Under the pieces are notes generated by a model. The model had not been told where the DNA came from, did not search any database, and saw nothing but the letters and a program-made list of their open reading frames with translations. From assembly GCA_002728175.1 (NCBI GenBank), contig PBVH01000038.1, positions 9,058 to 31,584 of the forward strand: a stretch of DNA of 22,527 bases, in the 5' to 3' direction. Of this stretch, positions 7,409-15,900 are shown piece by piece. How positions within the stretch are numbered: position 1 is the first letter of the stretch; every line of letters begins with the position of its first letter. This DNA is from Flavobacteriales bacterium. Its GTDB lineage: Bacteria > Bacteroidota > Bacteroidia > Flavobacteriales > BACL11. Both the position numbers and the translations under genes were made by a program.

Positions 7409-7804
7409 ATGAAAAAGATTTCTCATATTGGTATAGCAGTCAATGATCTTCAAAAGTCATGCGAACTATTTTCAAAACTGTTAAATAAAGACTTTCATAC
7501 AGAGTTTGTTAGTTCTGAATCTGTAACAACTGCCTTTTTCAAAATGGGGGAATCTAAAATCGAGTTAATTTCTAGTGATCAAGATGATAGTGCAATCACA
7601 AAGTATTTAAAAAAACATAAGGAAGGAATGCATCATTTAGCTATTGATGTTGATAATATTCAAAATGAAATTCATAGACTTAAAAAAGAGGGTTTTAGAT
7701 TTTTAAATGAAACTCCAAAAATAGGTGCAGACAACAAATTGATTGTTTTTTTACACCCTAAAGATACTAATGGGGTTTTAGTTGAAATTTGTCAGTCAAG
7801 ATAG
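7409..7804 (+). CDS. mce: Methylmalonyl-CoA epimerase (VOC family)
   Basis: The 131-residue protein is a vicinal-oxygen-chelate enzyme that interconverts (R)- and (S)-methylmalonyl-CoA in propionate/succinate metabolism. The metal ligand positions are visible: His6 (ISHIGIAV), Glu52 (KIELIS), His75-76 (GMHHLAIDV) and Glu126 (GVLVEIC). The family signature FLHPKDTNGVLVEICQ is present at the C-terminus. It lies 5 bases after the PorP/SprF gene and is probably read with it, although it is functionally unrelated. The 3' end overlaps the convergent HAD gene by 38 bases. Confidence 0.92.
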   Translation: MKKISHIGIAVNDLQKSCELFSKLLNKDFHTEFVSSESVTTAFFKMGESKIELISSDQDDSAITKYLKKHKEGMHHLAIDVDNIQNEIHRLKKEGFRFLNETPKIGADNKLIVFLHPKDTNGVLVEICQSR

Positions 7805-8399
7805 TTATTAAATCTTCGTTATCTTTTAAGTGATGAGTTATTATCCCAATTTTTTTTGCAGCATTAATATGTTGAATGGAGTCATCTATAAATAAAACAT
7901 TTTCAGCTTGTAAATGGTTGTCTTTTAAAACATATTCGAATATTTTATTTGATGGTTTTCGCATACCGATTTCGTACGAAAAATAAATTTTATTAAATAC
8001 ACTTTTAAATAATTTCCATTCGCATACATCTAGACTATTTTTAAAGTAAGAAATATGAATGCTATTTGTATTGCTTAAAAGAAAAGTTTGATAATTACAC
8101 ATCATACTTTTAATAAATAATAGTCTCTCAAGCGGTAGATTTAAAATCATTTTGTTCCAAGCATTTTTAACTTGATCATCACTTGCATTATTAGTTTTAA
8201 GTTTGACAGAGTCAATAAATTCTTTTTCTGATATCTTGCCAGTTTCTAAATCATCAAAAAGTTTTTTTTGTTCACTTTTTGAATAATAGGATGTTGAGTT
8301 TTGTACACCTATTTTTTCAAATTCTTTGATTGTAAGATCATAATCAATATTTAATATTACACCTCCTAAATCAAAAATAATTGCTTTTATATTTTTCAT
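7767..8399 (-). CDS. HAD superfamily (subfamily IA, YihX-like) phosphatase
   Basis: The 210-residue protein shows HAD motifs in order: motif I IIFDLGGVIL (nucleophile Asp10), motif II FLLSNTN (about 103-109), motif III GMRKPSNKIF, and motif IV VLFIDDS. The DxG form of motif I resembles the YihX-like sugar-phosphate phosphatases, where the usual second Asp is absent. The substrate cannot be named from sequence. ATG at 8399 is chosen because MKNIKAIIFD is the usual start; an upstream ATG at 8426 would add nine residues. It converges on the epimerase gene with a 38-base coding overlap. Confidence 0.88.
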   Translation of the reverse strand: MKNIKAIIFDLGGVILNIDYDLTIKEFEKIGVQNSTSYYSKSEQKKLFDDLETGKISEKEFIDSVKLKTNNASDDQVKNAWNKMILNLPLERLLFIKSMMCNYQTFLLSNTNSIHISYFKNSLDVCEWKLFKSVFNKIYFSYEIGMRKPSNKIFEYVLKDNHLQAENVLFIDDSIQHINAAKKIGIITHHLKDNEDLITILTDKFQLKPH

Positions 8400-8408
8400 T
8401 TTACAAAC

Positions 8409-8440
8409 TTGCAAATTATTCAACAATTTTGATAGATTTG
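8409..8440 (+). promoter_or_regulatory. Promoter for the CAT-anticodon tRNA
   Basis: A -7 box TAGATTTG (8433-8440) matches TAnnTTTG exactly. TTG at 8409-8411 lies 21 bases upstream, within the known spacing range. The tRNA begins 18 bases downstream of the -7 box. Confidence 0.6.
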
Positions 8441-8458
8441 CAGATCCTTTTATTAGGA

Positions 8459-8532
8459 GGGCCCATAGCTCAGCTGGTTAGAGCACTTGACTCATAATCA
8501 AGGGGTCGTTGGTTCAAGCCCAACTGGGCCCA
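8459..8532 (+). tRNA. tRNA with CAT anticodon (Ile2 or elongator Met)
   Basis: The acceptor arms are GGGCCCA/TGGGCCC with discriminator A. The D-arm is AGCTCAGCTGGTTAGAGC, the anticodon stem CTTGA/TCAAG encloses loop CTCATAA (anticodon CAT), and the T-arm is GTTGGTTCAAGCCCAAC. The length is 74 bases. It is not initiator-like. The C4-G69 and C5-G68 pairs resemble the determinants used by TilS on tRNA-Ile2 in E. coli, which favours Ile2 (lysidine-modified), but I cannot settle this by eye. Confidence 0.93.
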
Positions 8533-8538
8533 CTAAAG

Positions 8539-8574
8539 GCGAAATAATTTTTTAATAATTATTTCGCTTTTTTT
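8539..8574 (+). terminator. Intrinsic terminator after the CAT tRNA
   Basis: An 11-base-pair stem GCGAAATAATT/AATTATTTCGC (8539-8549 with 8557-8567) has a 7-base loop and is followed by seven T residues (8568-8574). It lies 6 bases after the tRNA. Confidence 0.8.
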
Positions 8575-8595
8575 ATTATTATTGTAAAAAAAAAT

Positions 8596-9069
8596 ATGAA
8601 AAAATCAATTTTCTTTGCCCTACTTTTTCTAATAAGTTCTAGTGTAGTTAAGGCTCAGAGTTTTGGACTAGGTTTTCAAGCAAACTTTCCTTCATATGGT
8701 TTAAGTGCAAAGTATGATTTAAATCAGGTGCATTCTGCTCAGTTTATTTATGGTGCCTTTGGTGCTTTAGAAGCTATTTCAGGAAGATATCTTTACAATT
8801 TTAGTCCAAGAAGAAATGATATTAAGCCCTTTTTGTATGCACAAGCAGGTATTTGGACATATTCAATGGATTTATCTCCATTAGGAGGTGTAGATATTTC
8901 AGAGTCTGTATTAGGATATGGTTTTGGTGCTGGTATAGAAATACCTTGGTTAGCTTTTATTTCGGAAGATCTTAAATGGACACTTGAATTAGGAATAGGA
9001 ATTGTAAATTTAGATATTTATGAAGTAAAAGCAACATCTTTCGGGTCAGGAATTCATTATTATTTTTAA
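8596..9069 (+). CDS. Small secreted beta-rich protein, probably outer-membrane barrel, unknown function
   Basis: The 157-residue protein has a clear signal peptide (about 1-20, MKKSIFFALLFLISSSVVKAQ). The mature part is rich in Gly and aromatic residues in alternating strands (FGLGFQANFPSYGLSAKYDL, RYLYNFSPR, YGFGAGIEIPW, GSGIHYYF). The aromatic C-terminus (YYF) fits a small outer-membrane beta-barrel. No named family is recognised. It is bounded by the tRNA terminator upstream and 115 bases of AT-rich sequence downstream, so it is probably monocistronic. A near match to the -7 box (TATTATTG, 8577-8584) lies 11 bases before the ATG. Confidence 0.75.
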   Translation: MKKSIFFALLFLISSSVVKAQSFGLGFQANFPSYGLSAKYDLNQVHSAQFIYGAFGALEAISGRYLYNFSPRRNDIKPFLYAQAGIWTYSMDLSPLGGVDISESVLGYGFGAGIEIPWLAFISEDLKWTLELGIGIVNLDIYEVKATSFGSGIHYYF

Positions 9070-9131
9070 TTTAAAAAATTTAGAAAATAATTTAACATCT
9101 AGTTAATTATGACCTAATTCATTTTGTATAA

Positions 9132-9139
9132 TATTTTTG
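9132..9139 (+). promoter_or_regulatory. -7 box TATTTTTG before the DUF4197 gene
   Basis: An exact TAnnTTTG match lies 45 bases before the ATG at 9185, in an otherwise featureless AT-rich gap. No -33 TTTG at proper spacing was seen. Confidence 0.4.
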
Positions 9140-9184
9140 CTTTTATTAGGTTATTTAATAAATTAGCTAAATATTTTTTACTCA

Positions 9185-9874
9185 ATGAAAACACTTACCT
9201 TATTTTTTTTCTTTTTATGTCACAGTTCATTTTCTAATAATTTTACTGAAAATTTATTAAATATTAGCTCAAATAATGAAGATGACAATAAAATACATTC
9301 AGTATTTGTTCAAATATTGAATACTTCTGTAGAACAAGCTGTAAAGAAAGCTTCTTCAAAAAACGGTTTTTACTCAAATCCAAGTATTAAAATTCCATTT
9401 CCTGAATCAACTAATAATATAAAATCTAAACTTATTGCTTTAGGATTAAAAAAGCAAATTGAAGAATTTGAATATAAAATGAATGTAACTGCGGAAAAAG
9501 CATCGGCTGATGCGTTAAATATTTTTTTACAAGAAATAAAAAATTTAAAAGCTAGTAATATAAAAAAGATTATTGATGGCGATAAAGATGAAGCAACTCA
9601 ATATTTGAAAAAAAATTGTTATACATATTTGTATAATAGTTTTTTGCCAATTGTATCTAAAAAACTAGAGAATGAAAATGTAGTTAATTTGTGGGGTATA
9701 TTATTAAATAGATACAATAATCTTCCTTTCGTAAAAAAAATAGAATTTGATTTATATGATTATGTTACAAACAAAACAATTGAAGGGATTTTTGTTTTAA
9801 TGACGAAATATGAAAAAAATATTAGACATAATTCTAAAAGTTCAAAGTCAGATATTATAAAAAATTTTTTTTAA
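9185..9874 (+). CDS. DUF4197 family protein, exported
   Basis: The 229-residue protein has a short N-terminal hydrophobic signal (MKTLTLFFFFLCHSSFS). The rest matches my memory of DUF4197: AVKKASSKNGFYSNPSIKIPFPES, then EFEYKMNVTAEKASADALNIFLQEIKNL, IIDGDKDEATQYLKK, LPIVSKKLE, and LYDYVTNKTIEGIFVLMTKYEKNIRHN at the C-terminus. The family is widespread in Gram-negative bacteria and mostly helical, with no known function. It is the first gene of a probable DUF4197, coiled-coil, exonuclease run; the next gene begins 15 bases after its stop. Confidence 0.85.
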   Translation: MKTLTLFFFFLCHSSFSNNFTENLLNISSNNEDDNKIHSVFVQILNTSVEQAVKKASSKNGFYSNPSIKIPFPESTNNIKSKLIALGLKKQIEEFEYKMNVTAEKASADALNIFLQEIKNLKASNIKKIIDGDKDEATQYLKKNCYTYLYNSFLPIVSKKLENENVVNLWGILLNRYNNLPFVKKIEFDLYDYVTNKTIEGIFVLMTKYEKNIRHNSKSSKSDIIKNFF

Positions 9875-9889
9875 TAAAACCTTTGAATT

Positions 9890-10783
9890 TTGCATAAGCT
9901 ACTCTCACATATTAAAACTAATAAAATAATTTATTTACTTTCTATTTCTATTATTGTCTTAGTTATATTTCTATTTGTACAAAAGAAAACTATGCAGCAA
10001 GAGATGGATTTAAAGGTTCAATTTATAGAGCAAAAAAATATGCTAAGAAATCAACTGGATGATATTGTTGATGAACACGAAGACCTGCTTAATGAATATG
10101 GAGAGTTAAACCAAGATTTACAGCAAAAAGATTCTGTTATAAGACAACAGGTTTTAGAAATAAATAGTCTTCTTGAAACAAAAAAAGATTTAAAGCAAGC
10201 AATTAAAAAAATAGAGGTTTTAAAAACAATTTCAAAAAAATATATTGCTACAATCGATTCATTGGTAAATGTTAATAAACGTCTTCGTTCTGAAAAAGAC
10301 AGTGTTATTACTGTTAATAAAAATATAAATTGGAAAAATTATAAATTAAATAAGCAAAATGAAAAGCTGGCAGAAACTGTAAGCAAAGGTTCTGTTTTAG
10401 AATTCGAGAGGTTAGAAGTTTTTCCGATTAAAAGAAAGATTACTGGAAAAGAAGCAATCACTAAACAGGCGAAGAAAACTCAAAAAATACAAATATGTTT
10501 TTCTGTTCTTGGAAATTCTATAGCTGAAAGTGGACTTAAAAAAGCTTACATCCAAATTGTTTCTCAAGATGGTTCAGTTTTGACAGGTAATAATGTAATA
10601 CAAACAGTTATAGAATCAGATACTGTACAAGTAACTAGTGTTACAGAATTCGATTATCAAAATAGTACAATAGATCATTGTCATGAGTGGGAGCGTCTAA
10701 ATGTTCTGCAAGAAGGATACTATTTAATTAGTGTAATTTTAAATAAAAAAATCGTAGCTCAAACAACATTGAAATTAAAATAA
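9890..10783 (+). CDS. Membrane-anchored coiled-coil protein, unknown function
   Basis: The 297-residue product begins with a basic stretch and one transmembrane helix (about 13-29, IIYLLSISIIVLVIFLF). A long coiled coil follows (about 33-165), rich in Gln, Glu, Lys and Leu. A small globular C-terminal domain (about 180-297) contains QIQICFSVLGN-type strands, KKAYIQIVSQDGSVL and GYYLISVIL. The C-terminal part resembles conserved Flavobacteria proteins often mislabelled as chromosome-partitioning proteins; I do not assign that role. There is no ATG before residue 35: the frame opens after TGA at 9884-9886, so the start must be TTG at 9890 or ATT at 9887 to keep the membrane helix. The stop is directly followed by the exonuclease ATG. 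Confidence 0.75.
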   Translation: MHKLLSHIKTNKIIYLLSISIIVLVIFLFVQKKTMQQEMDLKVQFIEQKNMLRNQLDDIVDEHEDLLNEYGELNQDLQQKDSVIRQQVLEINSLLETKKDLKQAIKKIEVLKTISKKYIATIDSLVNVNKRLRSEKDSVITVNKNINWKNYKLNKQNEKLAETVSKGSVLEFERLEVFPIKRKITGKEAITKQAKKTQKIQICFSVLGNSIAESGLKKAYIQIVSQDGSVLTGNNVIQTVIESDTVQVTSVTEFDYQNSTIDHCHEWERLNVLQEGYYLISVILNKKIVAQTTLKLK

Positions 10784-11551
10784 ATGACCACAATTGTGTC
10801 ATATAACATTAACGGAATCAGATCTGTTTTAAGAAAGGATTTTGACAAATGGTTAGCTAAATATAATCCGAATATTATCTGCTTACAAGAAATAAAAGCA
10901 AATGAAGAACAATTTAATAAAGAAATTTTTGAAAATTTAGGCTATACATGCTATGTAAACGCAGCTCAAAAAGCTGGTTATAGTGGAGTTGCTATCTTAT
11001 CAAAAATTAAACCAAAAAAAGTTGAATACGGATGTGGAAATTATCAAATTGATATGGAAGGTAGATTGGTTAGATTAGATTTTAAAAATTACTCCGTACT
11101 TTCCGTGTATTTTCCATCTGGAAGTAGTGGGGAGAAAAGACAAGAATTTAAGTTTATGTTTTTAGATTTTTTTCAAAATTATATTAATAAGCTTAAACAA
11201 ACTATTCCAAATTTAATTATATGTGGTGACTTCAATATTTGTCACAAAGAAATTGATATCCATAATCCTAAAAGAAATAAAAATACATCAGGTTTTTTAA
11301 TTGAAGAAAGAAACTGGGTAACTAATTTTTTAAATAGCGGATTCATAGATTCTTTTAGGTTTTTTCATTCAGATGGTGATAAATACACATGGTGGAGTTA
11401 CAGGGCGCGTGCGAGACAAAAAAATTTAGGTTGGCGTATTGATTATAATATGGTTTCTAAGTCACTAGAAAAGTATATTCTTGATGCAAGAATTTTATCA
11501 GATGTTGTACATTCTGATCATTGCCCAATATCTTTAAAAATTAAAAGTTAG
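10784..11551 (+). CDS. xth: Exodeoxyribonuclease III (AP endonuclease, ExoIII family)
   Basis: The 255-residue enzyme cuts DNA at abasic sites and degrades 3' ends during base-excision repair. The active site is complete: Asn8 (SYNINGIR), Glu36 (CLQEIKA), Tyr109, Asp149 and Asn151 (CGDFNI), Asp220 (RIDYNM), and Asp245-His246 (HSDHCP). The family signature TWWSYRARARQKNLGWRIDY is present. The ATG abuts the stop of the coiled-coil gene with no gap, so the two are likely transcribed together. Length is normal. Confidence 0.95.
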   Translation: MTTIVSYNINGIRSVLRKDFDKWLAKYNPNIICLQEIKANEEQFNKEIFENLGYTCYVNAAQKAGYSGVAILSKIKPKKVEYGCGNYQIDMEGRLVRLDFKNYSVLSVYFPSGSSGEKRQEFKFMFLDFFQNYINKLKQTIPNLIICGDFNICHKEIDIHNPKRNKNTSGFLIEERNWVTNFLNSGFIDSFRFFHSDGDKYTWWSYRARARQKNLGWRIDYNMVSKSLEKYILDARILSDVVHSDHCPISLKIKS

Positions 11552-11558
11552 GATTTAT

Positions 11559-11566
11559 TATATTTG
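11559..11566 (+). promoter_or_regulatory. -7 box TATATTTG before the methyltransferase gene
   Basis: An exact TAnnTTTG match lies 16 bases before the ATG at 11583 and 7 bases after the xth stop. No convincing -33 box was found. It suggests the methyltransferase gene can be transcribed separately. Confidence 0.45.
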
Positions 11567-11582
11567 CTATAAATTTTGTTAA

Positions 11583-12362
11583 ATGGGTATTTTACAGACT
11601 GCAGAACGAAGTTCAGCAACAGACAGTTCAGAAAATGTTGTTTTTCAAAGGCACTTAATTGCTTACAAAGAAACAGCTAAATTGATTTCAGGAACAGTTT
11701 TAGAAATTGGTAGTGGAGAAGGTTATGGAATAAGAGAATTAGTAGATAAATGTGATAAATATATTGCAATTGATAAATATGCAACAAAAATTAACCCTGA
11801 AATAAAAAAGTCAAAAAATATAACATTTATTGAATGCGAAGTGCCTCCACTCAAAGATATTGATGATAATTGTATTGATTATGTAGTTACATTTCAAGTT
11901 ATTGAACATATTTTTGATGACAAGTACTTTTTATCAGAAATTAAAAGAGTTTTAAAAAAAAACGGTAAACTTATATTAACAACACCTAACAAAAAAATGT
12001 CTTTGAGTCGTAATCCTTGGCATATAAGAGAATATACTGTTCAAGAAATGTCTGATTTATTAACTGATTTTTTTTCTAAAACAGAGATTATGGGCGTGTT
12101 TGGAAATGAAAAGGTTATGAAATATTATAAAAAAAATAGAGATTCAATTCAAAAAATAACTCGATTTGATATTTTTAATTTGCAGTATAAACTACCAAGA
12201 TGGATGTTGCAAATTCCATATGATATTTTAAATAGATTTAATCGACATGCACTAGAAGATGAGAATAAACAGCTTGTTGAATCAATTACATATAAAGATT
12301 ATCATATTGAGGGAACTAATCAGCAGTGTCTTGATCACTTTTGTATCGCTACCAAGAGCTAG
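11583..12362 (+). CDS. Class I SAM-dependent methyltransferase
   Basis: The 259-residue protein has the SAM-binding motif I VLEIGSGEGYG (about 39-49), the acidic post-I position in YIAIDKYATKI, motif II around DYVVTFQVIEHIFDD, and KNGKLILTTPNKK in the next strand. RNPWHIREYT follows, which is typical of UbiE/UbiG-like methyltransferases acting on small molecules or glycans. The substrate is unknown. The C-terminal third (about 190-259) is not recognised. Its end overlaps the convergent polysaccharide deacetylase by 14 bases; a link to envelope glycan is only suggested by that neighbourhood. Confidence 0.88.
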   Translation: MGILQTAERSSATDSSENVVFQRHLIAYKETAKLISGTVLEIGSGEGYGIRELVDKCDKYIAIDKYATKINPEIKKSKNITFIECEVPPLKDIDDNCIDYVVTFQVIEHIFDDKYFLSEIKRVLKKNGKLILTTPNKKMSLSRNPWHIREYTVQEMSDLLTDFFSKTEIMGVFGNEKVMKYYKKNRDSIQKITRFDIFNLQYKLPRWMLQIPYDILNRFNRHALEDENKQLVESITYKDYHIEGTNQQCLDHFCIATKS

Positions 12363-12954
12363 AAAAAGAATAGCCCATTCCTTTTAATTCGATAATTATA
12401 TTTTTTAGAGTTTTTTTAAGTATCTCATAAGATTTTTTGTTGTTGTGAAAAACTACAATTGAACCATCTGAAATATTTTCTAATATATTATTCTTTAACT
12501 TGGTTGGATTTTTTTCTTTGAAGTCATAAGATAATATGTCCCATAAAATTAATTTGTATTTTTTTTTCAAGCTTAAAATTTGCCTACTTGTAATCTTTCC
12601 GTAAGGGGGCCTGAACAATACATTTTCTTTCATTAATTCTTGACATTTTTCAATATCTTGAATATATTTTTTGCTACTTGTTTTCCATCCATTTAAATGA
12701 GAATTAGTGTGATTACCAATTGTATGACCATCCGCTTTAATTTTTTGATAAATTAGTTGGTTTTTCAGAATATCTTTTCCTACTAAAAAAAATGTTGCTA
12801 AGATTTTTTCAGATTTTAATACAGAAAGTATAAATTCTGTAACTTCTGGGGTGGGTCCGTCATCAAATGTTAACCATATTTTTTTGCTTCCTGCTTTTTT
12901 CCAAATTAATGAAGGATATAAAAATCTGAAAAAAGCTAAAGGTTTAACAAACAA
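12349..12954 (-). CDS. Polysaccharide deacetylase family protein (NodB domain)
   Basis: The 201-residue protein consists almost entirely of a carbohydrate esterase family 4 domain, which removes acetyl groups from N-acetylated sugars. Motifs are intact: TFDDGP (Asp31, Asp32), the metal-binding His82 and His86 in NHTNSH, RPPYGK (115-120), LWDILSYDF (137-145) and IVVFHN (His170). There is no clear cleavable signal peptide, though the N-terminus (PLAFFRFLYPSLIWKK) could associate with membrane. It lies 10 bases after the DUF2723 gene on the same strand and is probably co-transcribed, which points to work on an envelope glycan. Confidence 0.93.
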   Translation of the reverse strand: MFVKPLAFFRFLYPSLIWKKAGSKKIWLTFDDGPTPEVTEFILSVLKSEKILATFFLVGKDILKNQLIYQKIKADGHTIGNHTNSHLNGWKTSSKKYIQDIEKCQELMKENVLFRPPYGKITSRQILSLKKKYKLILWDILSYDFKEKNPTKLKNNILENISDGSIVVFHNNKKSYEILKKTLKNIIIELKGMGYSFSSSW

Positions 12955-12964
12955 AATATTCTAA

Positions 12965-15900
12965 TTATAGTTCTAAAAATTCAGAGACAAAAGTGTTAAT
13001 TCTAAATGTTTGATAATCTATTTCTTCTTCTAAATCATCTTTTTGCATAAAATAACTACCATCTTTCTCAAAGTAATCAAATTTATTGTTACTCAACTTA
13101 TGAATTGATATTATTTGATTAAGATTACCTAAAATTTGCAAGGCAATTCTTTCATTTTGATTCACTCCCGAGTTGTAAGTAAATGCCCTTAAGTATTTGT
13201 ATTCGTCAACATATCTATCAATCATATCGACAAGAATATTTTTTCCTTTATCATCTTGTTGAGCTCTTAAATAGATATCAATCATAAATGGGGCGTAATA
13301 ACTAAAAGGAATAACTTTGGAAGAAAATTCATTTATACATTTGTCTAATGTTTCCACTGCTCTTGCTGTGTCTTGTTTTTGTATTAATGATTCTGCAAGC
13401 CTTGAGTATGAGTTTCTGAAATTTAATACCATTCTAGTATTTGTTTCGTCAAAGTAAGTGTCAGGGTTGTTATATCCTCCCCAAACAAAATCTTTAGTTA
13501 ATCTTTGATACATTTTTTCAGTATGAACTACACCAGGTTGTCTGTCAGGTGACTGAGCGATATATGGTACTAGTCTGTAGGTCAATCCTTCAAGTTGGAA
13601 ATATTTTTCAAGCCCCATGAAGTTATCTTGCCCAACAGTAGTAGCAAAATAAATTGGACGCTCCCAATTAAAGTTGGCCAATATATCTAATACCATTAGC
13701 TTATTTTTATATAATCCATTTCCTTTAAGTTGCCACTTGATTTCACTAACAATTTTATTTTGATATTCTTTAGGAATAAATGATTTAAAGTGTGCTAAAG
13801 TATCAGTGTAAATTTTTTGAGATATTTCAATAGAATCTGAAACAGATGAACTTTTATAACTTTTCATAAAATTAGATGTGTAATCTCTCGCTTTTTTTTC
13901 AAAATTCACTTCTAACTTTAATTTTTTCGTTGGGCAGTAATTTCTAAGACCTCCAGAAGTTCTTATTTTTCTGTTTGGATTATTGCTGTTAATGAACTGA
14001 ACAACTTGTTTAACATCTACACGATCTTTAGTTTTTTCAAAGATTGGAGTATAGTCTCTAGTTCCAGAGCGGTAATCTTCATGTTTTAATGATGAAGGTA
14101 TTGGCTGAGCATCATATGAAGCTCTTTTCATTTGATCAATATACCAATCAGTATTAAAAAGAGATAAATTTACTACTTTAATGTCAGTTCTGATTCCTTC
14201 CACTTCTTGAGCATACCATAGAGGAAAAGTATCATTATCTCCATTTGTAAATAGTATTGCATTTTTATCACATGAATTTAAATAATTTTTAGCAACTTCT
14301 AGAGCTGTATAACGACCACTTCTATCATGATCATCCCAATTTTCAGCAAACATTAGTGCTGGTGCCATGCAAAAGGCTACTAACGATGAAGCAGCTAAAT
14401 TTACTTTTGAAGGGATATTTATTTTGATATTATTTTTTAGAAAATTGTAAATTCCTAACACACCAAGTCCAATCCAAATTGAAAAAGCGTAAAAAGATCC
14501 TACATATGCATAATCTCTCTCTCTTGGTTGAAACGGAACCACATTTAAATAGATTATTATCAATACTCCAGTAAAAAGAAAGAATAGTAATACAGAAATA
14601 GCATCTTGTTCTCTTGATTTAAACTGATAAATCATGCCAATTAGCCCAAGTATTAGAGGTAGGAAATAATAATGGTTTTTAGCCTTATTATTTGCTAAAT
14701 AATCTGGTGCAATGGCATCTTTAGAGTCTGGAGTTCCAAGTCGAGCATTATCGATAAATTTAATTCCACTTTCCCAATTACCATGAAGAGAATTACCATC
14801 CATATTCATGTAATCATTTTGTCTTCCCGCAAAATTCCACATAAAGTATCGAATATATGACCAGCCGATTTGATATTTAAAGAAAAACTTTAAATTTTGG
14901 GCAAACGTTGGTGTTGACTCTTTACTCTTTAAGTCAGCCCACATTTTGTATCCATTTGCATGTCTTGATTGTGTGTTGCTCCACATTCTAGGAAACAACA
15001 TTTTATCTTTTTTACTATAATTAGGCAAGCTTTTTTTTCTATTATCAATAATAATGTATTTTCCTTTTTTCTCATCTTTTGCATAAACTGGTGAGCCGTC
15101 AACATAAGGATTTCTACTATCCAATTCGGCATTAAAATGTCGTCCGTAAACAATAGGCCAGCTACCGTATTGCTCTCTTTTTAAGTATGATAAAAGTCCT
15201 ACAGCATCTTCTGGGTTATTTTCATCTATTGGAGGGTTTGAGTTTGATCTTATGACAAGAATTGCAAAAGATGAATATCCAATGAGTAACATTGTTATGC
15301 TAAGAATAAATGTATTCCAAAGGGGTTTATTATTTCTTTTTGTATATACTAAGCCAAAGTATATGGCACATATAATAGCTATTAAATATATAATTGCACC
15401 AGAGTTAAAAGGTAGGCCAATTGAATTTACAAAGAATAATTCAAACTTAGATATCAGACTAACTGCACCAGGAATGATAATACCTTGTACTAATCCTAGT
15501 AATCCAATTGAAATAAAGAAGGCTTTCAGAGCACCACTTTTTGTGTATTGGTATTTTTTGAAATAGTATATCATTCCCATTGCAGGAATTGTTAATAAGG
15601 AAAGTAAATGTACCCCAATAGATAATCCGATTAAATATGCAATTAACACAAGCCATCTTCCTGAACTAGATTTGTGAGATTCTTCTTCCCATTTCATTAT
15701 ACACCAAAAAGTAGCGGCAGTAAAAAGAGAAGACATAGCATATACCTCTCCCTCAACTGCAGAAAACCAGAAAGAATCAGAGAAAGTGTATGCTAGAGAT
15801 CCTATTACACCAGAAGAAAGAATTAGTATTGTTTGTTCAATATTAATATTTTGATTTTTGATAATTATTTTTTTACTAAAAGCGGTAATTGTCCAAAATA

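Noticed and set aside
14929..15656. Short frames on both strands inside the DUF2723 gene
   Set aside because: They overlap the conserved coding frame and lack promoters or domain features.
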